Source: DASQYE01 sp035940775
Lineage (GTDB): Bacteria > Acidobacteriota > Blastocatellia > Pyrinomonadales > Pyrinomonadaceae
Direction: 5' to 3'
Assembly: GCA_035940775.1 (NCBI GenBank)
Contig: DASZEN010000033.1
Span: 1 to 64,000 of the forward strand
Length of the DNA: 64,000 nt
Shown: positions 9,353 to 18,394 of the stretch, in pieces
Layout: every line of letters begins with the position of its first letter
How positions within the stretch are numbered: position 1 is the stretch's first letter
Program-made: the position numbers and the translations under genes
The notes under the pieces: generated by a model
Databases searched by the model: none
The model's input: only the letters and a program-made list of their open reading frames with translations
What the model was told of the DNA's origin: nothing

Positions 9353-10234
9353 TCAGCCGTCGCTCGCCTCGACGGCGCGTGCCAGGGCGGCCCATTCTTC
9401 GAGCGTCAGGGTCTCTGCGCGGCGCTGCGGGGCGACTTCAGATGTTTCGAGCACGCAAAGCGCGCCGCCCGCCCCTTCAATCCGCGCGCGTAACCTTTCG
9501 GGCGCGCCGCGCAGATTGTTGAAGATCGTCTTACGCCTTTGCGCGAAGCCCGCGCTCACCAACTGCCATAAAAGGGTTTCGTCTTCGACCGTGACGGCCG
9601 GAGATGGACGCACGACCAGGCGCACGACCGTACTCCACACCTTCGGCGCGGGGCGAAACGAGCCGGGCGCGACATCAAAGAGCGCATCCCGCTGGCAATA
9701 CGCCTCGACCAGCACGGAGAGATAGCCGCGCGCGCTCGAAGCGGGAGGGGCCGTGATGCGCTTGACCACTTCGCGTTGCAGCATCAGGATCATCTCCGTA
9801 ATGCAGGCGCGTTGCTCGATCAATCTTTGAAGGATGGCGGTGGAGATGTAGTAGGGAAGATTGGCCACGACGCGCGCACTCTTGGCGGGCGCGATGAGCG
9901 AGCACAAGTCCGCCGTGAGCGCATCGGCTTCGACGAGCTGAAAATTGGCGCTCGCACCGAAGCGTTGGCTGAGGATCGGGACAAGCTCGCGGTCAAGCTC
10001 TATAGCGAAGAGGCGTCCGGCCAGCTTCAGAAGGCTCGAAGTCAATTCGCCGCGACCCGGGCCGATCTCGATGATGGTTTCATCGCCGCGCGGCCCCAGA
10101 GCCCCTACGATACGCTCGACGACGCGCTCATCCACAAGAAAGTTTTGACCCAGGCTCTTCTTAGCGCGCGTTCGAGGAAGAGCCAACCGATGAGCAATAA
10201 AAGATGGCCCGTCTTTCTCCTCTTCATCCCTCAT
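9353..10234 (-). CDS. rsmA: 16S rRNA dimethyladenosine transferase
   Basis: A 293-residue member of the KsgA/RsmA family: KSLGQNFL at the N-terminus, SAM-binding motif IEIGPGRGELT, and the catalytic NLPYYIST. It dimethylates two adjacent adenines in the 3' hairpin of 16S rRNA late in 30S assembly. The assigned ATG lies inside a short ATCCCTC-type repeat (10223-10238), and the first 20 or so residues are poorly conserved, so a slightly later start is possible. Confidence 0.95.
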   Translation of the reverse strand: MRDEEEKDGPSFIAHRLALPRTRAKKSLGQNFLVDERVVERIVGALGPRGDETIIEIGPGRGELTSSLLKLAGRLFAIELDRELVPILSQRFGASANFQLVEADALTADLCSLIAPAKSARVVANLPYYISTAILQRLIEQRACITEMILMLQREVVKRITAPPASSARGYLSVLVEAYCQRDALFDVAPGSFRPAPKVWSTVVRLVVRPSPAVTVEDETLLWQLVSAGFAQRRKTIFNNLRGAPERLRARIEGAGGALCVLETSEVAPQRRAETLTLEEWAALARAVEASDG

Positions 10235-10238
10235 CCCT
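10223..10238. repeat. Short dispersed repeat, copy 1
   Basis: TTCATCCCTCATCCCT occurs here, at the start of rsmA, and again at 20176-20191 upstream of mlaD. Both copies sit at gene boundaries. Confidence 0.5.
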
Positions 10239-10259
10239 TAAACGTCCCGCATCCCTTCG

Positions 10260-11465
10260 TTAGTCCCGGCTCGGATAGCCCGTCACTTCTATGTCGGGCC
10301 CGTGTTGCCTCAACTCCACGTCGCGAAGTCTGAGGGCGTCCGCGATGCTTTCTGCGCCCGCGCCGCCTATGGCAGCGGTCGCGTCGCAGCCTCCGACGAT
10401 CAGAGGCGCGATGAAAAAGCTCACCTTATCGACGAGCCCCGCGTCCAGGAACGCGCCCGCCACGCTCGCGCCCCCCTCGACAAACACGCTCTGAATAGAG
10501 CGGCGAGCCAATTCCGCCAGCACCCGGCCGAGGTCGGGTCTCGCACCGCTCTCGCGTATAACCTCTACGTTTCGCCGCTCAAGGGCTTTAAGGCTTGAAG
10601 CGTCCGCATGCTCGGAGGCGAAGACGAGCAGGGGAGCGTCGCGCGCCGTCATCGCGAGTTGCGAATCGGGCGACAGGCGCAAGCCTGAATCAAGCACGAT
10701 GCGCGCGAGCGGGAGGCGGCGAGGTAGCCCCGAGCGATCCGTCAGCAGGGGATCGTCGGCGAGGGCCGTCCCCACCCCGATCAGTATGGCGTCGTATTCG
10801 TGGCGCAGAAGATGGACGCGCGCGCGCGACGCCTCGCCCGTGATCCAGCGTGAATCACCCGTGCGCGTGGCCGTGTGCCCGTCGAGCGAGGTGGCGAGCT
10901 TGAGGTGAACGAAGGGGCGCGCACTCCGCATGAAGTGAATATATTTTTCGTTGAGCTGCGCCGCCTCACGCATCAACAGTCCCGTTTCGACGGCGACGCC
11001 TGCGGCGCGAAGGTGCGCGAACCCCCGGCCTGAGACTTTCGGGTTGGGGTCTTCGATGGGCGCGACGACGCGTTCGACTCCGGCGCGTATGAGCGCGTCC
11101 GTGCAGGGCGGCGTCCGTCCGTGATGCGCGTGCGGCTCAAGGGAAACGTAAGCGGTCGCGCCCCTCGCTTTCGGGCCAGCCGCTTCGAGCGCAAGGGTTT
11201 CGGCGTGCTTGACTCGCTCGTAGAGATAGAAACCCTCGCCCGCGATCTCTCCGCCCCGGTCTGCAACCACGCAGCCGACAAGCGGGCTCGGGCTGACCTG
11301 TCCCGAACCCTTCGCAGCGAGTTCGAGCGCGCGACGCATCAAACGCTCATCCAGGTCACCACTCTTAAGCGGCACGTCCAAAGGGGTCTCAGCTTTCTCG
11401 TCCCGAATCCCCGCCGTCCAGGCGCGACAACTTCCAAGATCCCCTGCAAAAATTCGTCTTCTCAA
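10260..11465 (-). CDS. ribD: Riboflavin biosynthesis bifunctional deaminase/reductase RibD
   Basis: The N-terminal deaminase domain shows VKHAETLAL (zinc ligand and general base) and LEPHAHHGRTPPC. The C-terminal reductase domain starts around KLATSLDGHTATRTGDSRWI and has VFVEGGASVAGAFL. RibD deaminates and then reduces the pyrimidine intermediate of riboflavin synthesis. The family normally reads EPCxHHGRTPPC. Here the first zinc cysteine is histidine (codon CAC). The true start may be internal, near 11339 (MRRALELAAKG), because the first 40 residues are not family-like. Confidence 0.92.
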   Translation of the reverse strand: MRRRIFAGDLGSCRAWTAGIRDEKAETPLDVPLKSGDLDERLMRRALELAAKGSGQVSPSPLVGCVVADRGGEIAGEGFYLYERVKHAETLALEAAGPKARGATAYVSLEPHAHHGRTPPCTDALIRAGVERVVAPIEDPNPKVSGRGFAHLRAAGVAVETGLLMREAAQLNEKYIHFMRSARPFVHLKLATSLDGHTATRTGDSRWITGEASRARVHLLRHEYDAILIGVGTALADDPLLTDRSGLPRRLPLARIVLDSGLRLSPDSQLAMTARDAPLLVFASEHADASSLKALERRNVEVIRESGARPDLGRVLAELARRSIQSVFVEGGASVAGAFLDAGLVDKVSFFIAPLIVGGCDATAAIGGAGAESIADALRLRDVELRQHGPDIEVTGYPSRD

Positions 11466-11494
11466 AAGGGTCTTGAGACCTGTGGGATTGAGAC

Positions 11495-12838
11495 TTATTC
11501 AAACAGGCTATTGACATACTGTTTCGGGTCGAACTCGACCAGGTCATCGACCTTCTCGCCGATCCCGGCATAGCGTATTGGCAGGTTAAGCTCCCTGGCG
11601 ATGGCGACGGCGATGCCTCCTTTGGCCGTGCCGTCGAGCTTGGTCAGGACTATCCCGGTTACGCCAGCGACCTTCAGGAATTGTCGCGCCTGTTCGAGCC
11701 CGTTCTGGCCCGTCACGGCGTCCACGACGAGCAGCGTTTCATGCGGCGCGCCTTCGACCTCGCGCCCCGCCACGCGCTTCATCTTTTCCAGCTCGGCCAT
11801 CAGGTTCGATTTGTTATGCAGGCGTCCGGCAGTATCTATAATCAGGACATCGGAGCCGCGCGCCTTCGCGGCCTTCAGTGAATCGAAGAGCACAGCCGCC
11901 GGGTCGGTTCCCTGCTTCTGTTGAATGAGCGGGACGCCCGTGCGCTCGGCCCAGATCGCCAACTGGTCGGAGGCGGCGGCGCGAAAAGTATCGGCCGCGC
12001 AGATCAGTACATCATTGCCTTCGGCCTTGATGCGCTGCGCGAGCTTGCCTATGGTCGTCGTCTTGCCGACGCCGTTGACGCCCACGATCATCATCACGTA
12101 GGGCGTGATATTCTCAGGCACGCTCGTTTCCGAAGTGACGCCCTGACGCTCCGATGCATTGAGAATAGAGAGCAGCTCAGTCTTGATCGCCTGCTTCAAC
12201 GCCTCTATGTCGTTGATCTGCTGGCGAGCGATGCCGCGACGGATGGTTTCAAGGATATGCAGCGTCGTCGGCACGCCGATGTCGGCGGCGATGAGCGCCT
12301 CTTCCAGCTCGTCCAGAAGGGCGGCGTCGATCTGTTTGCGTCCCTGAAAAACCGTGTCGATCTTTTCCGAGAGGGATTCGCGCGTGGCGGCGACGGCGCG
12401 GCGAAATCGCGCGCTGAACTCCTGTTCGAGCGCCGCCTCTTCGGCTTGCAGTTCCTCTATGGAACGATCAAGCCCGAGAATGGAGGTGGTGAAAGTCGAG
12501 CGCGACGGCACGGGGGCGGTTCGCGTCGCCGGTTTGACGGGCTCGCTGTAAGGCTCGCTCGACGAGGGTGAGGCCACAGGGCGAGGGCTTTCCGCGACCG
12601 ACTGCGTCTCGCGCGCGGGCGGCGGAGTCGGCGCCGCTCCGGTCGGCACGGGTGCGAGCGCGGGCGGCGGGCCCACCTCCGCTGACGCGGGGCTCTCGGC
12701 TGGCGCGGCGGGCGCTTGCAGTCTCGAATCCGCGTGCGGTGGCGGCGGCGTCTGCTCTAAAGCGGGCGGCGCGGGCGACCGCTCGTTGAGGCCGAGCGTC
12801 AGAAAGCGTTCCTTGTTTTTGCGTTTCCAGAATGGCAT
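11495..12838 (-). CDS. ftsY: Signal recognition particle receptor FtsY
   Basis: A 447-residue SRP GTPase. The N-terminal 110 or so residues are rich in Pro, Ala and Glu, as in the membrane-binding A domain. A four-helix N domain follows. The G domain has GVNGVGKTTTIGKLA, DTFRAAA, DTAGRLHNKSNLM and TKLDGTAKGG. FtsY docks ribosome-SRP complexes at the SecYEG translocon. Complete and ordinary apart from the long proline-rich tail. Confidence 0.97.
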   Translation of the reverse strand: MPFWKRKNKERFLTLGLNERSPAPPALEQTPPPPHADSRLQAPAAPAESPASAEVGPPPALAPVPTGAAPTPPPARETQSVAESPRPVASPSSSEPYSEPVKPATRTAPVPSRSTFTTSILGLDRSIEELQAEEAALEQEFSARFRRAVAATRESLSEKIDTVFQGRKQIDAALLDELEEALIAADIGVPTTLHILETIRRGIARQQINDIEALKQAIKTELLSILNASERQGVTSETSVPENITPYVMMIVGVNGVGKTTTIGKLAQRIKAEGNDVLICAADTFRAAASDQLAIWAERTGVPLIQQKQGTDPAAVLFDSLKAAKARGSDVLIIDTAGRLHNKSNLMAELEKMKRVAGREVEGAPHETLLVVDAVTGQNGLEQARQFLKVAGVTGIVLTKLDGTAKGGIAVAIARELNLPIRYAGIGEKVDDLVEFDPKQYVNSLFE

Positions 12839-13076
12839 GAATCAATCTTATGGCCTTACGAATCTTTTCCGGGCTGCAAGCGGGCGATTATAAACGCAAC
12901 CGCCGCAGCACGACAAAAGCGCTTCAAAGTCGGATGGGTACAAAGCGAGGATGGGAATCGATTTATACTTTTACGGCAGACCTTCTCGGGCCGCGCACAG
13001 CAGTGATGCTGCATCTCGAATCGCACGTCCGAGAAGCGTAGCGCAAGAGAGGGAGGCGCAGTTTTATCGGGGCGCG

Positions 13077-13250
13077 CTATTCCGTATTGGGACTCTTCTC
13101 TTCCTTGATCTCTTCGCTCTCAGGATTTTCCGGCCCCGGTATGAGTGAGCCGGTGGGTTTCTCGACTTCCAGTTTCTCGCTCGGGCTCTCTTCAGTCGCT
13201 GGCCGCCGTTCCTGATCCGAAGCTTTGCCCTGTCCCTCATTCACACTCAT
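13077..13250 (-). CDS. Small acidic hydrophilic protein (57 aa), unknown
   Basis: An ORF of 57 codons. It starts at 13250 directly behind a very strong ribosome binding site, AAGGAGATCAAC before ATG. The protein (starts MSVNEGQGKASD, ends KEEKSPNTE) is charged, rich in Glu, Pro and Ser, and probably disordered. It has no membrane segment or cysteine. The excellent Shine-Dalgarno is the main reason to believe it is expressed. No family is recognised. It is too short for most gene callers. Confidence 0.55.
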   Translation of the reverse strand: MSVNEGQGKASDQERRPATEESPSEKLEVEKPTGSLIPGPENPESEEIKEEKSPNTE

Positions 13251-13546
13251 GTTGATCTCCTTCTATGCCGCTTTGACCCTCACGCAAGACAATTCCCTTT
13301 TGACCCGCGACACACGATGACCGATTCACAAACCCAAAATCGAAGCCTCAGAATGCGAAGCGCCGACGCGCCGCCCTTTACATGTTTGCCTTTGCTGAAT
13401 CTATGAGCAGGTAATATACATGCCCCGCGCCGCCAACACCAAACGAGGGGGATGGTGAAGGCGTTGGACAAACGGATGCGGCAGCCGGAATCCTTTGTGA
13501 TGCCGTACTGCCGCAGAAGATGTATCGATTTGAGCCCGGGGGTCGG
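13251..13546. other. Intergenic region, 296 bases
   Basis: No convincing gene. It lies between the HD-GYP stop and the start of the small acidic ORF, and must contain the promoter of the small ORF on the minus strand. I see no clear terminator. Confidence 0.4.
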
Positions 13547-15397
13547 TCAGGTGACGGAGGCGCTCTCGGGCGCGAGTGCTGGCTGATCCGTCGCGGGAGG
13601 GTTCGCAGCTTTGGCGCCCGCATCATTGACGCGCCGCTTGAGACGCACGGAGCCGGGGCGTATCTGCCCCGATTCGCAGGCGGCGACGAGCGAGGCGACC
13701 ACACGCTCGTCATAGCGCGTGCCGACGAAGCTCTTGATGCGCGCGACCGCGTCGTCAAAATTCATCGCGCGTTGATAGGGGCGATCCGTGGTCATCGCGT
13801 CGAAGGTGTCGGCGACCGAGACGATGCGCGCCATCAAAGGAATCTCGTCTCCCTTGAGACCCTGCGGATACCCCGCGCCGTTAATCATCTCGTGATGCAT
13901 GTACATGCCCGGCAGAAACTCTTTCATCGCCGGTATCTGCGACATGATCTTATAGCCCTTCTTCGGATGCTCCTTCATGATGACGAACTCTTCATCGGTC
14001 AGGGCGGCCGGTTTTTTCAGGATGTTATCGTCGATGCCGATCTTTCCAACGTCGTGCAGAAGCGCGCTGATCCTGATCTTCTCGATCTCCTCGTCGCTGA
14101 GGTCGAGGCCCTGCGCGATGGCTATGGAGAAACGCGCGACGCGCTCGGAATGGCCGCGTGTGTAGGGGTCTTTGCCGTCGATGGCGGCGGCGAGCGCTTT
14201 TACAGTACCGAGAAACAGCTCGCGGTTTTCATCCGCCGAGCGTTGCAGGTCGCTGATGAAGCGCTCGATCCTGTCGGTCATGACGTTGAAGGACGCGCCC
14301 AGATGGCCCAGCTCCGTTCGGCTGGTGACGGCGATGCGCTGCGAAAAATCCCCGCTCGCGATGCGGTGCGCGCCCGCCGCCAACTCCTGCACGGGCTGGG
14401 TCAGCTTCTTGGCGAAGTAGTAGCCGATCAACAGCGCGAAGACGGACGCCAGAAAACTGATGTACAAAATCTGGCGGCGCATGTCCGTGACCGAGGCCAG
14501 GGCCGCATGCTCGTCCTGGATGGCGATTACGCCGAGGCGCGATGCGCCGTCAAGTTCTGCGGTCGCATAAGACCCGAGCATCTCAACTCTGCGCCCGTCG
14601 CGTTCTGCCGTGAAGGGAGCGAGCGCCGACTGCACCTGCGCGCCTGTCTCCTGCCAATCCTGCACGACCTTGAGATCGGTCATAGGCCGTTCCGTAAAAG
14701 CCACCCTCTCGTCCGGGTGGGCCACGGCGCGCCCCTCCTTGTCGACCACGAAGACCACAGGCAATCCGGCATCGAGCATTTCGCGCTCGCTCTTTGAAGA
14801 GTTCTGCTGGACGGCGACAAGCACTTCCTGGAAAGAGATGACAGCCACCACGGCCGCTACCACTTCGTCGCCTTCGTTGCCGCCCATCACGGGCGCGGCA
14901 ATCGTCAAGGCCATCTCCTGGCCCGAGCGTATGATGTGCGGGCGACTGACCACCAGCCCGCGACCGGAGACGCGCGCCAGCACCTCCCCGACTCTCTCTT
15001 CCACCTCGTCGCGCTTGATGACATCGGGCTGGAAAGCCCTGTGCGGCTCGCCCTGCACCGGCTCTATCGAGAGCGCGATCAGGTTCGGGTCGTCCTGCAA
15101 GGTCTTCTGCAAGCGCGCGTCCGCTCCGCCCTCGCCCATGACGCTGACGCCCCCGGCCAGCTCGAAGGCGCGGGCCAATCCCGTCACGACATCGCGGTAA
15201 CGCTGCCCGTAAAGCTCTATCTGCCGCGCTTTGTCCTGCACGAGCTGGGCTTGGTAGCGCCCCTCGACCGAGCGCAAGGCGTCCGCGCTTCGCTCCGAGA
15301 GCAGCCAGCCAGCCAGCCCCAGAGGAAAGAGGCCGACCACGAGCAGCACCCCGAGCACGATGTAGAGCAGGCGGACTCGCCTGGAAACTGCTTGCAT
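13547..15397 (-). CDS. Membrane sensor with HAMP and HD-GYP domains
   Basis: A 616-residue protein. A membrane segment lies at about residues 8-30, followed by a periplasmic sensor of roughly 260 residues with a Cache-like pattern. A second membrane segment is near 305-325, then a HAMP linker (QELAAGAHRIASGDFSQRI), then an HD-GYP domain. The HD-GYP motifs are ALLHDVGKIGI, HHEMINGAGYP and ADTFDAMTTDRPY. HD-GYP enzymes hydrolyse cyclic di-GMP, so this is a probable transmembrane sensor that lowers cyclic di-GMP. A large hairpin (15475-15508) lies in its upstream region. The ligand is unknown. Confidence 0.9.
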   Translation of the reverse strand: MQAVSRRVRLLYIVLGVLLVVGLFPLGLAGWLLSERSADALRSVEGRYQAQLVQDKARQIELYGQRYRDVVTGLARAFELAGGVSVMGEGGADARLQKTLQDDPNLIALSIEPVQGEPHRAFQPDVIKRDEVEERVGEVLARVSGRGLVVSRPHIIRSGQEMALTIAAPVMGGNEGDEVVAAVVAVISFQEVLVAVQQNSSKSEREMLDAGLPVVFVVDKEGRAVAHPDERVAFTERPMTDLKVVQDWQETGAQVQSALAPFTAERDGRRVEMLGSYATAELDGASRLGVIAIQDEHAALASVTDMRRQILYISFLASVFALLIGYYFAKKLTQPVQELAAGAHRIASGDFSQRIAVTSRTELGHLGASFNVMTDRIERFISDLQRSADENRELFLGTVKALAAAIDGKDPYTRGHSERVARFSIAIAQGLDLSDEEIEKIRISALLHDVGKIGIDDNILKKPAALTDEEFVIMKEHPKKGYKIMSQIPAMKEFLPGMYMHHEMINGAGYPQGLKGDEIPLMARIVSVADTFDAMTTDRPYQRAMNFDDAVARIKSFVGTRYDERVVASLVAACESGQIRPGSVRLKRRVNDAGAKAANPPATDQPALAPESASVT

Positions 15398-15884
15398 TAC
15401 CGATCCTGTGTTTGCTTTGCCATGTTACGAGAATTGAACTGCGGAAGAGCGGATCAGGGCTGAATAGAAGAATGCTTCACGGCGCGGCGCACGGGCCGCG
15501 CCGTGAAGCCGGAAAGGGGCCACGCCCTCCCTTCTCATACTACGCAACAGGGAAACGGCCTGTCAATGGTTTGGCAATTTTTAATTGCTGAAATAATTAC
15601 ATTAAACTCCCGAAAGTGCTCCTGCCCGCGACATCTCTCGAAGGCAAACGAGCCGCTTGTCTTCCCTGCGGCATGGCGGGGGAGGCTCTCCGGCCTGTGG
15701 TTTTAAGGGCGGCGCGGGTTATTTTATGTGAGATACTTTTAACGGCCGAAAAGCCGCGCGGCGCGTCTAAATGGTTGAGCGCATTCGGGCCAACAGGGGT
15801 TTTGGGCGACCGGCGCGAGCGCAACCCTGGGAGAAGCGAGCGCGCCGATGCGCTTCGGCTGCCGCGCGTAGCGCCGGAGAGAGA
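15398..15884. other. Divergent intergenic region between HD-GYP and sigma factor genes
   Basis: 487 bases with no convincing gene. It contains the hairpin at 15475-15508, then an AT-rich stretch (about 15555-15610) that could hold divergent promoters. A frame continuous with the sigma factor is open from 15771, but its translation before 15885 is not sigma-like. Confidence 0.5.
15475..15508. promoter_or_regulatory. Perfect 14-bp stem hairpin upstream of the HD-GYP gene
   Basis: CTTCACGGCGCGGC and its exact reverse complement GCCGCGCCGTGAAG are separated by six bases. There is no T tract immediately after it on either strand, so it is not a simple intrinsic terminator. It may be a 5'-leader structure of the HD-GYP mRNA, an operator or a REP-like element. 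Confidence 0.6.
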
Positions 15885-16466
15885 ATGGAGACGGTTACGA
15901 GCGACGAGCAGATCGTAGAGCGCGCCCTGGCTGGCGATGTGGATGCTTTCGGCGAGATCGTGCGCCGCTGGGAGCGCCGTATCTTCGCGCTCGCCTTCGG
16001 CATGCTCGGACGCGAGGAGGAGGCGCGCGATGCGACGCAGGAGACCTTCATTTCGGCTTTTCGCAACCTGCGCGGGTTTCGCGGCGAAGCCAAAGTCTCT
16101 TCGTGGCTGCATCGGATCGCCATCAACCAGTGTATTTCACGGCAGCGGCGCGCAAAGGTACGCGCCGAAACAGCGCTTGAGGATGAAGGCGCGGGCGGCG
16201 TAAGCGAGCCGTTGCAGGCTGCCGCTCATGAGTCGCCCGCCCGCGCCGCCGAGAGTCGCCAGAGGACAGAGATCGTGCGGCGCGCCGTCGATGCTCTCCC
16301 GGCGGAATTGCGACAGGTGGTCTTGATGAAAGAGTTCGAGGAGTTGACCTTTCAGGAGATAGCCGAAGCGCTCGACCTTCCACTGAGCACGGTCAAGAGC
16401 AGGCTCTACACCGCTCTGCGGCAACTGGAGATGCGGCTGCACAGGGTCGCGTCCGGGATTTCCTGA
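15885..16466 (+). CDS. ECF (RpoE-type) sigma factor
   Basis: A 193-residue sigma-70 family protein. Region 2 contains FGMLGREEEARDATQETFI and SSWLHRIAINQC. A variable linker follows, and region 4 contains FQEIAEALDLPLSTVKSRLY. ECF sigma factors redirect RNA polymerase to stress or envelope genes. I chose the ATG at 15885 (METVTSDEQIV) because it follows GGAGAGAGA and begins just before region 2; the upstream extension is not family-like. The anti-sigma gene follows after 32 bases, the usual arrangement. Confidence 0.93.
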   Translation: METVTSDEQIVERALAGDVDAFGEIVRRWERRIFALAFGMLGREEEARDATQETFISAFRNLRGFRGEAKVSSWLHRIAINQCISRQRRAKVRAETALEDEGAGGVSEPLQAAAHESPARAAESRQRTEIVRRAVDALPAELRQVVLMKEFEELTFQEIAEALDLPLSTVKSRLYTALRQLEMRLHRVASGIS

Positions 16467-16498
16467 CGTGACTGGAAAGAGACGACTGGAATAAGAGA

Positions 16499-17281
16499 AT
16501 GAAAGACCGATCAGAGACACCTATAACATCAACGTGCGGGCGCGCCGAGACGACGCTCGTCGCTTACCTCTACGGCGAAGCGGACAAAGGGGAAGCGAAA
16601 GACTTCGAGAGCCACCTCAGTCGTTGCGAAGCTTGCGAGGCTGAGCTGGCGTCATTCGCAAGCGTTCGCACTTCCATCGCCGGGTGGCGTCAACAAATGT
16701 TGGGGGCGACTGAATCGACTGCTCCGGCGACGCAGCAACAGCTTGCGCCGACTCCTGAAACCGTCAAGACCTCTTCCACGGCGCGCCAACGTTCGGCGCT
16801 CGCCGCGCTGCGCGAGTTCTTTGCCCTCTCGCCTGTCTGGCTGCGCGCGGGCACAGCCTTCGCGAGCCTGATGATTTGCGCGCTCGTCGTCTTCGCCGTC
16901 GCTCGTGTGATGGAAGGGCCGCGCGTCGTGGAAAGGATTGTTGAGCGTGGCCCGTCCGAGGCGGAAGTTAACGCGCTGGTCGATAAGAGGGTTCGCGAGC
17001 GGGTTGCCATTGCAACGGCTCGCGTGGAGACAACCGCGCCGCAGCAGCAGCAACAGCAATTCGCCGCACCGTCGAGCGCTCGGAAGGATTCCATTCTCGC
17101 ACAGTCGAAGGCTGGGCGCTCAAGCTCTCTTTCGAGGCGCGATGGCGCTTCGCTAAATTCTCGGGCGCGCGCCTCTGCGCGGGAGGAGTATGAACAGCTC
17201 GCACAGGACTTACAGCTTATTCCGGCCCGTGACGAGGAGGATTTGCCGCGCCTCATCGATCTGATGGACGAAGCCAACTGA
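16499..17281 (+). CDS. Zinc-finger anti-sigma factor
   Basis: A 260-residue protein. The N-terminal zf-HC2 motif has His and two Cys in HLSRCEACEAEL near residues 38-49. A single membrane segment lies near 122-140 (FASLMICALVVFAVARVM). The periplasmic tail contains poly-Gln and Ser/Arg-rich stretches. Such proteins hold the cognate ECF sigma at the membrane until a signal releases it. The sigma gene lies directly upstream. Confidence 0.85.
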   Translation: MKDRSETPITSTCGRAETTLVAYLYGEADKGEAKDFESHLSRCEACEAELASFASVRTSIAGWRQQMLGATESTAPATQQQLAPTPETVKTSSTARQRSALAALREFFALSPVWLRAGTAFASLMICALVVFAVARVMEGPRVVERIVERGPSEAEVNALVDKRVRERVAIATARVETTAPQQQQQQFAAPSSARKDSILAQSKAGRSSSLSRRDGASLNSRARASAREEYEQLAQDLQLIPARDEEDLPRLIDLMDEAN

Positions 17282-17386
17282 CGGGATATGTCAACGCCTG
17301 CTTTTATTTTCAAGGCTGCGAACGTGAACACCAAGCGGCGGCGTCGTAGACCTCCGGTGTGTCATTAATAGAAAAGGTGGAAGGTT

Positions 17387-18034
17387 ATGAAAAAAGCTTT
17401 CGTCAAACGGGCGGCGTCTCCGGCATGGATTGCGCTCTGTCTGCTGTTGCTGATTTTTCCCTTCGCGCGCGTCGAGGCACAGAGCGGCGACGGGGCCGTG
17501 CAGAACCCTCCGCAGGCGGATAACGGACAGAACAACGCCAACGCCCGGAATATGCGACGGCGTGGTGATCCTATGCGCGCGTTGAATCTGACGCCGGATC
17601 AAATCCAGCAGATACGGGCCATACGCGAGGAGAGCAAAGAGGAGTGGCGCGCGATCAGGCAACGGCTGGCCGAAGCGCATCGTGCTCTCGACGAGGCTAT
17701 CTATTCCGACAATGCGAGCGAGGCGCTGGTCGAAGAGAGGGCGCGCGAAGTGGGCCTCGCACAGGCGACGGTTATTCGCATGCGTTCCCTCACGGAGTTG
17801 AAGATACGTCGGCTGTTGACGCCCGAGCAGTTGAACACTCTGCGCGTCATGCGCCAACAGGCCCGTGCGGGCGAACGCAACACGGATGCGGAGAACGGCC
17901 AGCGCCGCCAGCGCCGCGACCGCTTCGGCAGACGCGACGGCGCGCCGCCCCAGCGCGATAACACTCTCAACAGCCAGGATCAATCTCCGCGCCAGAGGCG
18001 TAATGAAGCCTTAGAGGGTGGGCGACGCCCCTGA
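17387..18034 (+). CDS. Spy/CpxP-like (LTXXQ) periplasmic protein
   Basis: A 215-residue protein. A signal peptide ends near AQS (residues 1-36, with hydrophobic WIALCLLLLIFPFARVEAQ). Two LTxxQ-type motifs follow, LNLTPDQIQQIRAI and RRLLTPEQLNTLRVM, with a helical hairpin between them. The C-terminus is Arg/Gln-rich and disordered. This resembles Spy/CpxP chaperone-like or metal-sensing proteins of the envelope stress response. It follows the sigma/anti-sigma pair and may be their target; that is inference. Confidence 0.75.
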   Translation: MKKAFVKRAASPAWIALCLLLLIFPFARVEAQSGDGAVQNPPQADNGQNNANARNMRRRGDPMRALNLTPDQIQQIRAIREESKEEWRAIRQRLAEAHRALDEAIYSDNASEALVEERAREVGLAQATVIRMRSLTELKIRRLLTPEQLNTLRVMRQQARAGERNTDAENGQRRQRRDRFGRRDGAPPQRDNTLNSQDQSPRQRRNEALEGGRRP

Positions 18035-18394
18035 GCCCTCGGCCCGGTTGTCAAAAAAAAATATAGAAAGGCTGGTTGACCGTTTGGCCCGACCGGCCTT
18101 TTGTTTGATCGCACGGGCGGGCCCAGGCCGGGTCGCCGCGCCGTATGCTCGATGAAGGTTACGGGCCGTAAGGTGTGGCCCGGATGCATTTCAAGCTTGA
18201 CGCCTACGCCATATTTTGCGCATCATATCCCGCTCGTTCATGACTAGCGCGGGAGCGCCCCATTTTCAAAGATCAACAGGCCGCCCCTCGCGCCAACTTT
18301 CCGGCAGGAGTTTCCTTATACACAGGACGCTAAGGCCATCTGAAGACGTGCGCCCGCCGCTTGCGCTCTGGCGCGTTTTCGACGCGACTCACCA
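18035..18394. other. Intergenic region before mlaE
   Basis: 360 bases. It starts with the intrinsic terminator at 18067-18104. The rest should hold the promoter of the mla operon. No small gene with a credible ribosome site was found. Confidence 0.5.
18067..18104 (+). terminator. Intrinsic terminator after the Spy-like gene
   Basis: AAAGGCTGGT pairs with ACCGGCCTTT (one G-T wobble) around a 15-base loop and is followed by a T-rich run. It sits 32 bases after the stop of the Spy-like gene. Confidence 0.65.
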
